Assembly: GCF_014197035.1 (NCBI RefSeq)
Contig: NZ_JACIEU010000003.1
Location: forward strand, 276,093 to 340,092
Direction of reading: 5' to 3'
Length of the DNA: 64,000 nucleotides
From: Sphingobium scionense
Lineage (GTDB): Bacteria; Pseudomonadota; Alphaproteobacteria; Sphingomonadales; Sphingomonadaceae
Part shown: piece by piece, positions 8,014 to 15,663 of the stretch
How positions within the stretch are numbered: the first letter of the stretch is position 1
Layout: every line of letters begins with the position of its first letter
Translations under genes and position numbers: made by a program
The notes under the pieces: model-generated
Told to the model about the DNA's origin: nothing
What the model saw: only the letters and a program-made list of their open reading frames with translations
The model's database searches: none

Positions 8014-9195
8014 TCAGCCCGGCAGGCCGAGCGTGCGCTTGGCGGTGATATTGTTCTGCACCTCGTAGCTGCCGCCGTAGATGGAGAAGGCCTTGCTGTG
8101 CAGCCAGGCGCGCGTCGCTTCCTTCTCGGCCGCGCTGTAGGGATCGCCGGCCCAGCCCAGACCATAGGCGCCCATGATCTCGACCAGCAGTTCGGCCCGT
8201 TCCTGGATGATGCCGGACCACAAATTCTTGAGCGCGGACACGCCATGGCTGGGGCCGCCATTCTTCCCCTCGGCGGCGAGCCGGCGCACGGTCGCCATAT
8301 AGGCTTCATGCCGCATCGCATTGCGCACCATCCGGGCGCGCAGGTCCGGACTGTCGACCCGCCCCAGCGCGTCCGTGCCCAGATAGTCATGGGCGAGCGG
8401 GGCGAGGGGGGTGATGTCGGCCTTTACCTCCGACAGGCTGTTGCGTTCGAATTGCAGCAGCCGCTTGGCGATGGTCCAGCCCTGGTTGACCTCGCCCACC
8501 AGATTGCCCTTGGGCACCTTCACATCGTTGAAGAAGACCTCGCAGAAATGGGTCGATCCGCTGATGAGGACGATAGGCCGGGCCTCGATCCCTTCGGATT
8601 GCATGTCGACCAGCAGGAAGCTGATGCCGCCCTGCTTGCGCTCGGTGTCGGTGCGGACGAGGACGAAGCACCAGTCGGCCTGGTCGGCGCCCGATGTCCA
8701 GATCTTCTGGCCGCTGACCAGCCAGTGGTCGCCCATGTCGATGCATTTGGTCTGGAGCGCGGCCAGGTCAGACCCCGCGCCGGGTTCGGAAAAGCCCTGG
8801 CACCAGCGCCGTTCATGGCTGGCGATGAAGGGCAGATGTTCCAGCTTCTGTGCTTCGTCGCCATATTCCAGCAGGGTCGGGCCAAGCATCATCGTGCCAT
8901 AGCTGCGGATCGGGTTGAAACCGCCGATCGCCGCCAGTTCTTCGCCGATGATCTTGCCATGCGCTTCGGTGAGGCCGGCGCCGCCATAGCGCGGCGCCCA
9001 GGTGGGAACGCCCCAGCCCTTGTCGGTCATGCGCTGGCGCCAGAGCTGATAATCGTCATTGGCGGCGGCAGCATGGGCGTCGCCCTGGAAGAGGAGGCCG
9101 GGCACATTGGTCAGCGCCGGCGGAAAATTCGCCTTCAGCCAGGCGCGCGCCTCCTGCCGGAATTCTTCTCTATCGATGGGCTCCATTTCCGCCAT
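8014..9195 (-). CDS. acyl-CoA dehydrogenase, catalytic partner subunit
   Basis: This 393-residue protein is the first gene of the minus-strand operon. It has 'FSEPGAGSDLAAL' in the flavin-contact region and ends in IYGGSYEVQNNITAKRTLG. The Glu in SYEVQ lies where FadE-type enzymes (usually TSEIQ) carry the active-site base, so this subunit looks catalytically competent. The next gene encodes a dehydrogenase lacking that residue, and the pair probably forms one heteromeric enzyme. Upstream are 369 bp shared with the P450 gene, with a possible TTGACC -35 box at 9304-9309 and operator-like motifs. The likely role is the first desaturation of a bulky or branched acyl-CoA. Confidence 0.9.
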   Translation of the reverse strand: MAEMEPIDREEFRQEARAWLKANFPPALTNVPGLLFQGDAHAAAANDDYQLWRQRMTDKGWGVPTWAPRYGGAGLTEAHGKIIGEELAAIGGFNPIRSYGTMMLGPTLLEYGDEAQKLEHLPFIASHERRWCQGFSEPGAGSDLAALQTKCIDMGDHWLVSGQKIWTSGADQADWCFVLVRTDTERKQGGISFLLVDMQSEGIEARPIVLISGSTHFCEVFFNDVKVPKGNLVGEVNQGWTIAKRLLQFERNSLSEVKADITPLAPLAHDYLGTDALGRVDSPDLRARMVRNAMRHEAYMATVRRLAAEGKNGGPSHGVSALKNLWSGIIQERAELLVEIMGAYGLGWAGDPYSAAEKEATRAWLHSKAFSIYGGSYEVQNNITAKRTLGLPG

Positions 9196-9332
9196 CCACT
9201 CACATCCCTGTTCTGCTCGAAAGGCGAGCGCGCCGTCCGGCGATGACCGTCGGGCTGCTCGCGGCTTTCGGATGGCCGCTTGCGATCCATGACCGATTCC
9301 TTAGGTCAATATTGCACAGGTGGCTAGTTATA

Positions 9333-9350
9333 TTTTGCACTCAAGGATAA
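9333..9350 (+). promoter_or_regulatory. operator-like motif, site B
   Basis: TTTTGCACTCAAGGATAA matches the shared motif. A weaker copy, TGCACAGGTGGCTAG (9313-9327), lies immediately to its left, next to the possible -35 box of the dehydrogenase operon. Confidence 0.4.
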
Positions 9351-9462
9351 TTTTCATCCGTAACAGAAATCACGAATTTTGCGCAATATGGCGGAAAAGC
9401 GCGGAAATGCGGTGGCGCTCATGGGGCGCGCGCAGGAAAATATCGTAACGACGATTGCCCGA

Positions 9463-9490
9463 TTGACAGCCGGTCGCCTGTTCATAAACT
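9463..9490 (+). promoter_or_regulatory. probable promoter of the P450 operon
   Basis: TTGACA at 9463-9468 and TAAACT at 9485-9490 are spaced by 16 bp, 75 bp before the P450 start. Site C begins at the end of the -10 box, so a bound protein would block initiation. Confidence 0.5.
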
Positions 9491-9506
9491 ATACCATAAT
9501 GCAAAA
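9489..9506 (-). promoter_or_regulatory. operator-like motif, site C
   Basis: Minus-strand TTTTGCATTATGGTATAG overlaps the expected transcription start of the P450 operon. It shares GGTATAG with site A upstream of the cytochrome c gene. Confidence 0.45.
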
Positions 9507-9564
9507 TTGATAAGGCCGGTCCGCCGTGGCGTGAGAACTGGCTACCGCTGCAGGAGAGCGTAGT

Positions 9565-10806
9565 ATGGAAACCATGGCCGCCCGTCCGATCCCGGCGCAT
9601 GTGCCGCCCGACATGATCGGCAATTTCAGCCTGTTCAGCTCGCCGGGGCTGGAGCCGACCCCCAATGGCGATCCGCAGGCGGCGAGTGCGGTGGTGCATG
9701 ACGGGCCGCGCATCTTCTATTCGCCGGTCAATACCCGCGACGGCAAGGGCACCTGGGTCATCACCCGTGCCCAGGATCAGCGGCGGGTGCTGCAAGACCC
9801 GGAAACCTTCTCCAGCCATCGCAGCATCTTTGCCTCGGCGCTGGGCGAAAGCTGGCAGATGATCCCGCTGGAGCTGGACCCGCCCGAACATGGCAAGTTC
9901 CGTTCGTTGCTCAATCCGCTGCTGTCGCCCAAGCGGGTGATGGCGCTGGAAACGGCGGTGCGCGAAAGGGCGAGCGTGCTGATCGACCGGATCGCCGCGG
10001 CGGGCACCAGCTGCGATGTGATGACCGATTTCGCCTTCCCCTTCGCGGTCAATATCTTCCTGCGCTTCCTGGGCCTGTCGGATGATCGGCTCGACGAATT
10101 TGTCGGCTGGGCCAATGATCTGCTGCATGGCGACAATGTGAAGCGGCCGGCGGCGGCGCGCACCATCGTCGCCTTCATCGACGAACTCTCGGCCGATCGG
10201 CGTCGGCAGCCGGTCGATGATTTCATGTCCTTCCTGGTGCAGTCGCGGATCGACGACCGGCCGCTGACCGACATGGAGATCAGGGGCACGGGCGTGCTGT
10301 TGTTCATCGCCGGGCTGGACACGGTGGCCGCCGCGATCGGCTTTGACCTCAACTATCTGGCGCGGCATCAGGCGGACCAGCAATGGCTGCGCGACGACCC
10401 CAAGCGGATCGTGCTGGCGGCAGAGGAATTGCTGCGCGCCTATCCGACGGTGCAGATGATCCGGGTCGCGACCAGGGATGTGGATTTCGAGGGCGCGCCG
10501 ATCCGCAAGGGCGACTATGTGTCCTGCGCGACGATGATCGCCAATCGCGATCCGCTGGAATTTGCCGATCCCGCGCGCATCGACCTTGCCCGCGAAGATA
10601 ATCGCCATACCGCCTTTGCCTATGGCCCGCATCGCTGCCTGGGGTCGCATCTGGCGCGGCGCGAGATCGTCGTGGGGCTGGAGGAGTGGCTGAAACGCAT
10701 CCCGACCTTCCGCATCAAGTCCGGCACCGCGCCGGTCACCTATGGCGGCCATGTGTTCGGGATCGAAAATCTCATCCTCGACTGGTCGCAGGAGGATGCG
10801 GCATGA
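9565..10806 (+). CDS. cytochrome P450, CYP101-like
   Basis: This 413-residue soluble P450 has its heme thiolate Cys358 in FAYGPHRCLGSHLA and the oxygen-activating acid-alcohol pair Asp252-Thr253 in AGLDTV. These positions and the sequence after the cysteine (HLARREI...LEEWLKRIP.F) closely follow P450cam (Asp251, Thr252, Cys357), so a CYP101-like family is likely. Such enzymes hydroxylate unactivated carbons of terpenoids and similar compact hydrophobic molecules. AGGAGA precedes the ATG. The gene overlaps the ferredoxin ATG by 4 bp (ATGA), which pairs it with its probable electron donor; no ferredoxin reductase is present in the window. The substrate is unknown. Confidence 0.93.
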   Translation: METMAARPIPAHVPPDMIGNFSLFSSPGLEPTPNGDPQAASAVVHDGPRIFYSPVNTRDGKGTWVITRAQDQRRVLQDPETFSSHRSIFASALGESWQMIPLELDPPEHGKFRSLLNPLLSPKRVMALETAVRERASVLIDRIAAAGTSCDVMTDFAFPFAVNIFLRFLGLSDDRLDEFVGWANDLLHGDNVKRPAAARTIVAFIDELSADRRRQPVDDFMSFLVQSRIDDRPLTDMEIRGTGVLLFIAGLDTVAAAIGFDLNYLARHQADQQWLRDDPKRIVLAAEELLRAYPTVQMIRVATRDVDFEGAPIRKGDYVSCATMIANRDPLEFADPARIDLAREDNRHTAFAYGPHRCLGSHLARREIVVGLEEWLKRIPTFRIKSGTAPVTYGGHVFGIENLILDWSQEDAA

Positions 10807-10994
10807 AGATCATCGTGCATCGCGAGAAATGCCAGGGCCATGCCCGCTGCTGGGCGATGGCGCCCGACATTTTTGAACTGGACGACGAGGGCTATATCAT
10901 GCCCGGCGACATCGACGTGCCGGAAGAGCAGGAAAGGCTGGCCTGGATGGGCGCCAAATCCTGCCCCGAACGCGCGCTCGACATCCAGAAATGA
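10803..10994 (+). CDS. small P450-type ferredoxin with CX2HX2C cluster motif
   Basis: The 63-residue protein has Cys10, His13, Cys16 and Cys54 (CQGHARC ... CP), the layout of single-cluster 3Fe-4S ferredoxins that serve bacterial P450s, with His where a fourth Cys would bind in 4Fe-4S proteins. The 'APDIFELDDEGY' segment after the second Cys is typical of the family. It should pass electrons to the P450 encoded immediately upstream, which is coupled by a 4-bp overlap. Its own stop overlaps the start of the M20 gene, again as ATGA. CYP101 enzymes classically use a 2Fe-2S partner, so this pairing is unusual. The cluster type is inferred from spacing, not shown. Confidence 0.88.
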   Translation: MKIIVHREKCQGHARCWAMAPDIFELDDEGYIMPGDIDVPEEQERLAWMGAKSCPERALDIQK

Positions 10995-12397
10995 GGGCTT
11001 CCCTGCAGGCCCTTGGTGGCCTTGTCGCGCTGGCATCCGGCCCGGCTATGGCGGCGGAGCTGCGCCCCGACCAGATCGCCTTTCGCGATATCTATCGGGA
11101 ACTGGTGGAGACCGATACCAGCGCGCCGACCGGCAGTTGCACCGTCGCGGCGGGCAGGATGCTCGATCGGCTGCGAAAGGCGGGCTTCGGGCCGGACCGC
11201 GCGGAAGTCTTCGTGCCGGAGGGACATCCGAAGGATGGCGGCCTGATCGCGCGGATCGAGGGCAGCGATCCGCGCGCCGCGCCGCTGCTGCTGGTCGATC
11301 ATATCGATGTAGTCGCTGCCCGGCGCGAGGATTGGCCGCGCGATCCGTTCCGGCTGACCGAGGAGAAGGGCTATTTCATCGGCCGCGGGGTGATCGACGA
11401 CAAGGCGCTGTCGGCAATCTGGATCGACAGCCTGATCCGGATGCAGGCGGCAGGCTTTCGTCCCCGGCGCACGATCAAGGTGGCGCTGACCTGTGGCGAG
11501 GAGAGCGGCGACGCGGTGAACGGGGTCGACTGGCTGCTGCGCAATCGGCGCGATGCGGTGCAGGCCGGCTTTGCCCTGAACGAGGGCGGCTATGGTATCA
11601 GCGACAAGGATGGCCGGCCGATCGCCCTCTATCTGGCGGTGGGCGAGAAATATGCGCAGAGCTTCACGATCGAGGCGCGTAACAGTGGCGGCCATAGCAG
11701 CCGGCCGCGCCCCGACAATGCGATCTATGAGCTGGCCGATGCGCTGGCGGCGGTGCGACGGCTGGCATTCCCGATGCAGCTCAATCCGACCAATCGCGGC
11801 TATTTTACCCGCATGGCGCCGATCGTCGGCGGCGCGATGGGGCAGGCGATGGAGCGACTGGGGCAGGGGCATGACGACGACGCGACGGTCGCGACGGTGA
11901 CGGGCGACGTCACCTATAATGCGATGCTGCGCACCACCTGTGTCGCGACGCAGGTGGAGGCGGGCCACGCCGAAAATGCACTGCCGCAGCGGGCGCAGGC
12001 AACGATCCAGTGCCGCCTGTTTCCGGGCGACAAGGTGGAGGATGTCGAGGCGAAGCTACGGTCGGCGCTGCCGTCGGGGATCGCCCTGACGCACAAGGGC
12101 GACAAGGGCGCGCCGGCTGTGCCGCCGCCGCTCGATCCCCGGATCATGGGACCGGCCGAAAAACTGGCGCAGCGGCATTTTCCCGGCATTCCGGTGGTGC
12201 CCAACCTGCTGACCGCCGGCACCGATGGCCGCTATCTGAGCGCGGCGGGCATCCCGACCTATGGCGTGCCGGGCATCTTTCTCGATCCCGACGGCAATGG
12301 CGCGCATGGCGTGGACGAGCGCATCAGGGTGAAGAGCGTCTATGACGGGCGCGACTATCTCTATGCGCTGATCCGTGCCTATGCCGAGGGGCGCTGA
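10991..12397 (+). CDS. exported M20-family metallohydrolase
   Basis: This 468-residue protein starts with a clear signal peptide ending SGPAMAA. It has the M20 metal-binding layout: VDHIDVVA (first metal His and Asp), the bridging Asp in GRGVIDDKAL, CGEESGD with the catalytic Glu pair, and a C-terminal Gly-rich HGVDERI segment with the last His. M20 enzymes cleave terminal amino acids or amide-linked acyl groups, here in the periplasm. Its ATG overlaps the ferredoxin stop, so it is translated with the P450 pair. That linkage hints at release of an amide- or peptide-conjugated substrate before oxidation, but it may be incidental. No terminator is evident before the convergent aldehyde dehydrogenase. 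Confidence 0.88.
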   Translation: MRASLQALGGLVALASGPAMAAELRPDQIAFRDIYRELVETDTSAPTGSCTVAAGRMLDRLRKAGFGPDRAEVFVPEGHPKDGGLIARIEGSDPRAAPLLLVDHIDVVAARREDWPRDPFRLTEEKGYFIGRGVIDDKALSAIWIDSLIRMQAAGFRPRRTIKVALTCGEESGDAVNGVDWLLRNRRDAVQAGFALNEGGYGISDKDGRPIALYLAVGEKYAQSFTIEARNSGGHSSRPRPDNAIYELADALAAVRRLAFPMQLNPTNRGYFTRMAPIVGGAMGQAMERLGQGHDDDATVATVTGDVTYNAMLRTTCVATQVEAGHAENALPQRAQATIQCRLFPGDKVEDVEAKLRSALPSGIALTHKGDKGAPAVPPPLDPRIMGPAEKLAQRHFPGIPVVPNLLTAGTDGRYLSAAGIPTYGVPGIFLDPDGNGAHGVDERIRVKSVYDGRDYLYALIRAYAEGR

Positions 12398-12419
12398 CCG
12401 GCCCCTCGGTTGGCGGTGA

Positions 12420-13895
12420 TCAGGTGCGGATCCACACGCCCTTGGTCTGGAGATAGGCGTCGATATGTTCGGCGCCGCCCTCGCGGCCATAGCCGCTCAT
12501 CTTGTAGCCGCCGAACGGGACCGACGGGTCCATGGCGAAATAATGGTTCACCCAGATGGAGCCGGCGCGGATGCGCTTGACTGCCGTCATGGCCTTGCCG
12601 ATGTCGCGCGTCCACACCCCGCCGGCCAGGCCGAAGCGGGTGGCGTTGGCGCGGCCGATCACCTCGTCCAGGCTGTCGAAGGGCAGGATGCAGGAGACCG
12701 GGCCGAAAATCTCCTCACGCGCGATCCGCATCTCGTCGGTCACATCGGCAAAGATGGTCGGGGCGACCCAATGGCCCTTGTCGAGCGCGCCGCCGGTGAC
12801 GCGATGGCCACCGGTGACGAGCCGGGCGCCCTCCCGCGGGCCGAGGTCGAGATAGGAGGAGACGCGGGCGAACTGCCTGGCCGACACCAGCGGGCCGATC
12901 ACGGTTTCGGGATCGAGGCTGGGGCCGATCTTGAGATTGGCGGCGAAGGCGGCGATGCGCTGCACCATCTCCTCATAGACCGGCCGCTCGACGAACAGGC
13001 GGGTGCCGGCGGCGCAGACCTGGCCCGAATTGTTGAACACGCCCATGGCCGCGGCCGGGGTCGCGGCGTCGAGATCGGCATCGGCGAAGATGATGTTGGG
13101 CGACTTGCCGCCCAGTTCCATCGTCACCTTCTTCACCGATCCGGCCGAAGCGGCGATGATCCGCTGGCCGGTTTCGCACGAGCCGGTGAAGGCGATCTTG
13201 TCGACGTCCGGATGGGCGGAAAGGGCGGCACCGGTCTCGCCTGCGCCGGTGACGACATTGACGACGCCGGGCGGCACGCCGGCCTCCAGGCAGAGTTCGG
13301 CAAAGCGCAGCGGACTGAGCGAGGCATCCTCGGCTGGCTTCAGCACGATGGTACAGCCGGTGGCGAGTACCGGGGCGACCTTCCACGCGGCGCTGAACAG
13401 CGGGCCGTTCCAGGGGATGATCGCGCCGACGACGCCGACCGGCTCCTTCAATGTGTAAGAGAGAAGATCGACCGGGAAGCTGTTGGACAAAGTCTCGCCA
13501 TGGATGGCGGTGGCGGCGCCGGCGAAATGGCGCAGCGATCGCTGCAACATGCCGCGCAGCCCCATGGCGGCGGTGATCGGCCGGCCCATCTCGATCACGT
13601 CGAGCAGGGCGAGATCCTGAAACTCGGCATCGACCAGATCGGCGAGGCGCAGCAGCACCGCCTGGCGCTCAGCCGGCTTGAAGCGGCTCCATGGCCCTTC
13701 GAAGGCGGCGCGGGCGGCGCGGACGGCGCGGTCGACATCCTCGGCACCGGCCAGCGCGAGTTCGGCGACCAGTTCGCCGGTGGACGCGCTGAAGCTCTGG
13801 AAACGCTTGCCCGACAGGGCGTCGACATGCTGGCCATCGATCAGCAACTGCTTGGGCTTGCCGTCGATGAAGGCGGGGCGGCGGGTTTCGATCAT
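12420..13895 (-). CDS. NAD(P)+-dependent aldehyde dehydrogenase
   Basis: This 491-residue enzyme, from the ATG at 13895 with AAGGA upstream, oxidises an aldehyde to the acid. It shows the family's 'MELGGKSPNIIF' motif with the general-base Glu, the nucleophilic Cys in NNSGQVCAAGTR, 'FTGSCETGQ' of the cofactor fold, and a C-terminal PFGGYKMSGYGREGG. A longer frame upstream lacks family similarity and would overlap the transporter. It is cotranscribed with the MFS gene 25 bp before it. In context it would convert the aldehyde formed from a P450-made alcohol into the acid taken by the CoA transferase; no alcohol dehydrogenase is seen in the cluster. Confidence 0.92.
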   Translation of the reverse strand: MIETRRPAFIDGKPKQLLIDGQHVDALSGKRFQSFSASTGELVAELALAGAEDVDRAVRAARAAFEGPWSRFKPAERQAVLLRLADLVDAEFQDLALLDVIEMGRPITAAMGLRGMLQRSLRHFAGAATAIHGETLSNSFPVDLLSYTLKEPVGVVGAIIPWNGPLFSAAWKVAPVLATGCTIVLKPAEDASLSPLRFAELCLEAGVPPGVVNVVTGAGETGAALSAHPDVDKIAFTGSCETGQRIIAASAGSVKKVTMELGGKSPNIIFADADLDAATPAAAMGVFNNSGQVCAAGTRLFVERPVYEEMVQRIAAFAANLKIGPSLDPETVIGPLVSARQFARVSSYLDLGPREGARLVTGGHRVTGGALDKGHWVAPTIFADVTDEMRIAREEIFGPVSCILPFDSLDEVIGRANATRFGLAGGVWTRDIGKAMTAVKRIRAGSIWVNHYFAMDPSVPFGGYKMSGYGREGGAEHIDAYLQTKGVWIRT

Positions 13896-13920
13896 CTTAT
13901 GTCCTTTCGGGAACGGCCGG

Positions 13921-15300
13921 TCAGACCGGCTCGCCTTCATGGGCGCGGCGCATCGACGCGCGGCCGAGGGCGAAGAGAAGGGCGGCGGGCAACAGCACAC
14001 AGAAGACGCTGGTGATGAGCGACAGGCCGACCTTCATCTCGTCGCCCCACAATTTGTCGGTGACGAGGCCAATGAAGGCCGGGCCGCCGGCCATGGCGAT
14101 GAGGCCCGAGGCGAGCACATAGAGCGCCGAGACGCGGCCGCGCAGATAGGCCGGGGTGACGACCTGCACGGTGGCCGGTCCCATGCTGGCGGTCGAGAGG
14201 ATCAGCGCCATGAAGCACCAGTAGCAGACGACCGTTGCCCAGGGACTGGCGACCAGGAAGGCGGCGATGCCGAAGGGCGCGGCGGCCAGCACGGTGAACA
14301 GGCACCAGACAAGATGCGCGTCCTTGCGCCCCCGGCGATAGAGGCGGTCGACGGTCCAGCCATGGAGCGGGATCAGCGCGGCGGCGGCGATCTGGGCGAT
14401 GCCGATCACCGGGCCGATCTGCGCCGGCTGCCAGCCATGGAGGCGGGCGAGATAGACCGGGGTCCAGAGCTGGAAGCCGATGGTGGCGGCATAAGCGAGG
14501 CCGAAGCCGACAAAGGCAGCGGTGTAGAGCGGCTTGTGCCGGCGGATATAGGCCCAGGCCTCGCCATAGCCTGCGCCCGCGCTCACGGCCTTGCGCCGGG
14601 GCGGCTCGCGGAACAGGAAGACGAGGAAGGCGAGCAGGATGCCGGGCGCGCCGGTCATGATGAACACCTGTTGCCAGGGCTGGAGCGTGCCGATGAGCGG
14701 CCAGGTGGCGGGGCCGGCCTTCATCGCCGCACCGACGATCGGGCCGCCCAGCAGGAAGACGATGCCCGCGCCCATGACGCCGCCCATGATGAAGACCGAC
14801 ATGGCGAGCGAGACGCGGTGCGGCGGGAAGCTGTCGCCGACCACCGAATAGCTGCCGGTGCCAAAGCCCGACTCGCCTGCGCCGACGCCGGCGCGCGCCA
14901 TGGCAAGGCCGATGAAGCTGCCGGCGAGGCCGCAGGAGGCAGCGGCGATGCTCCACACCGTGACCGACAGATAGAGGACGATGCGGCGGCTGAAGCGATC
15001 GAGCGCCATGCCGAGCGGAATGGCGCACAGGCAAAAGAGGACGGCGAAGGCGGGTCCCTGGAGCAGGCTGATCTGGAGGTCGGAGAGGCCCAGATCCTGT
15101 TTGATCGGCCCGACCATCAGGGCCATGATGTTCCGGTCTGTCAGCGACAGGATATAGAGCAGGAACAGGATCGCGACGGTCAGCCAGCCCATGGCCGGGC
15201 TGGGATAGGCGGCTGTAGCCGGCGCAGGCGGCGGCGTAGAGCTGTCGATCGGCGCTGATGATGACGGCGAAGATGGCATGGGCAAGGCAGGTTCGCTCAT
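13921..15300 (-). CDS. MFS transporter (spinster-like)
   Basis: This protein of about 459 residues has twelve predicted membrane segments. The N-terminal tail is rich in Pro, Ser and Ala. 'LTDRNIMALMVGPIKQDLGLSD' after helix 1, and 'RAGVGAGESGFGTGSYSVVGD' in helices 4-5, place it among the spinster-like major facilitator transporters often found beside TonB receptors in sphingomonads. It probably takes the imported compound from the periplasm across the inner membrane. The start is uncertain: 15300 gives a compact N-terminus, while 15363 and 15429 are possible with weak ribosome-binding sites. A promoter (15411-15439) and site D lie upstream, which supports a start at or below 15363. Confidence 0.88.
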   Translation of the reverse strand: MSEPALPMPSSPSSSAPIDSSTPPPAPATAAYPSPAMGWLTVAILFLLYILSLTDRNIMALMVGPIKQDLGLSDLQISLLQGPAFAVLFCLCAIPLGMALDRFSRRIVLYLSVTVWSIAAASCGLAGSFIGLAMARAGVGAGESGFGTGSYSVVGDSFPPHRVSLAMSVFIMGGVMGAGIVFLLGGPIVGAAMKAGPATWPLIGTLQPWQQVFIMTGAPGILLAFLVFLFREPPRRKAVSAGAGYGEAWAYIRRHKPLYTAAFVGFGLAYAATIGFQLWTPVYLARLHGWQPAQIGPVIGIAQIAAAALIPLHGWTVDRLYRRGRKDAHLVWCLFTVLAAAPFGIAAFLVASPWATVVCYWCFMALILSTASMGPATVQVVTPAYLRGRVSALYVLASGLIAMAGGPAFIGLVTDKLWGDEMKVGLSLITSVFCVLLPAALLFALGRASMRRAHEGEPV

Positions 15301-15410
15301 CGGTGGGGCGCCCTGATCATGACCGTTTCTCTGTTGTGCAGGCTCGACACCAACCTTCTCCATCCTGATCGTCGTGCCTGGTCCGGGGAGCGGCACGATC
15401 TGTTGCCGGC

Positions 15411-15439
15411 ATAACGCACATTTTTGCACTATAGGTCAA
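15411..15439 (-). promoter_or_regulatory. probable promoter of the MFS-aldehyde dehydrogenase operon
   Basis: On the minus strand TTGACC (15439-15434) and CGTTAT (15416-15411) are separated by 17 bp. Site D covers the -35 box and part of the spacer. Confidence 0.5.
15422..15439 (+). promoter_or_regulatory. operator-like motif, site D
   Basis: TTTTGCACTATAGGTCAA overlaps the -35 box of the MFS promoter. TATTGACCTA on its minus strand is also found at the possible dehydrogenase-operon promoter near 9304. Confidence 0.45.
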
Positions 15440-15535
15440 TATGTGAACGGGGCCGTTCTGCTGTTTTGACGGCTGCCCTTATCTGAAGAGCGGATTTCCG
15501 TCGGGGCAAGGGGCGGATTCCTGCACGATCAAACA

Positions 15536-15553
15536 TTTACCTATGGTGCAATT
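15536..15553 (-). promoter_or_regulatory. operator-like motif, site E
   Basis: Minus-strand AATTGCACCATAGGTAAA ends 5 bp before the TTGACA box of the TonB receptor promoter. It is nearly identical to site D over TTGCAC-YATAGGT, in the opposite orientation. Confidence 0.45.
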
Positions 15554-15557
15554 TTAG

Positions 15558-15585
15558 TTGACATCCACCGCCGGAGCGATAGAAA
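15558..15585 (+). promoter_or_regulatory. probable promoter of the TonB receptor gene
   Basis: TTGACA at 15558-15563 is followed after 16 bp by TAGAAA (15580-15585). Site E lies just upstream and site F just downstream. Confidence 0.45.
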
Positions 15586-15588
15586 TAA

Positions 15589-15606
15589 AAATGCACACCG
15601 GGATAA
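15589..15606 (+). promoter_or_regulatory. operator-like motif, site F
   Basis: AAATGCACACCGGGATAA covers the expected transcription start of the receptor gene. It matches site A at TGCACACYGGKATA. Confidence 0.45.
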
Positions 15607-15663
15607 TAATGACAGGTGTGGGCCGAAGAGCCGACACATTGTGTCCAGGGAGAGGAAAGACCA

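Larger units (their letters stand above)
9196..9564. promoter_or_regulatory. divergent promoter region, dehydrogenase operon and P450 operon
   Basis: No gene is visible in these 369 bp. Toward the minus strand, TTGACC (9304-9309) with ATCGCA (9281-9286) at 17-bp spacing is a possible promoter. Toward the plus strand, TTGACA (9463-9468) and TAAACT (9485-9490) form a better one. Operator-like motifs lie at 9333-9350 and 9489-9506, with a weaker copy at 9313-9327. The region is visibly more AT-rich than its surroundings. Confidence 0.6.
15301..15663. promoter_or_regulatory. divergent promoter region, MFS and TonB receptor genes
   Basis: These 363 bp hold no convincing gene. They contain the minus-strand MFS promoter (15411-15439), the plus-strand receptor promoter (15558-15585), and three copies of the shared motif at 15422, 15536 and 15589. 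Confidence 0.6.

Noticed and set aside
7968..8390. Longer N-terminus for the acyl-CoA dehydrogenase at 6816
   Set aside because: The extra residues have no family similarity and overlap the upstream dehydrogenase gene; a GTG with GGAGGA at 7967 fits better.
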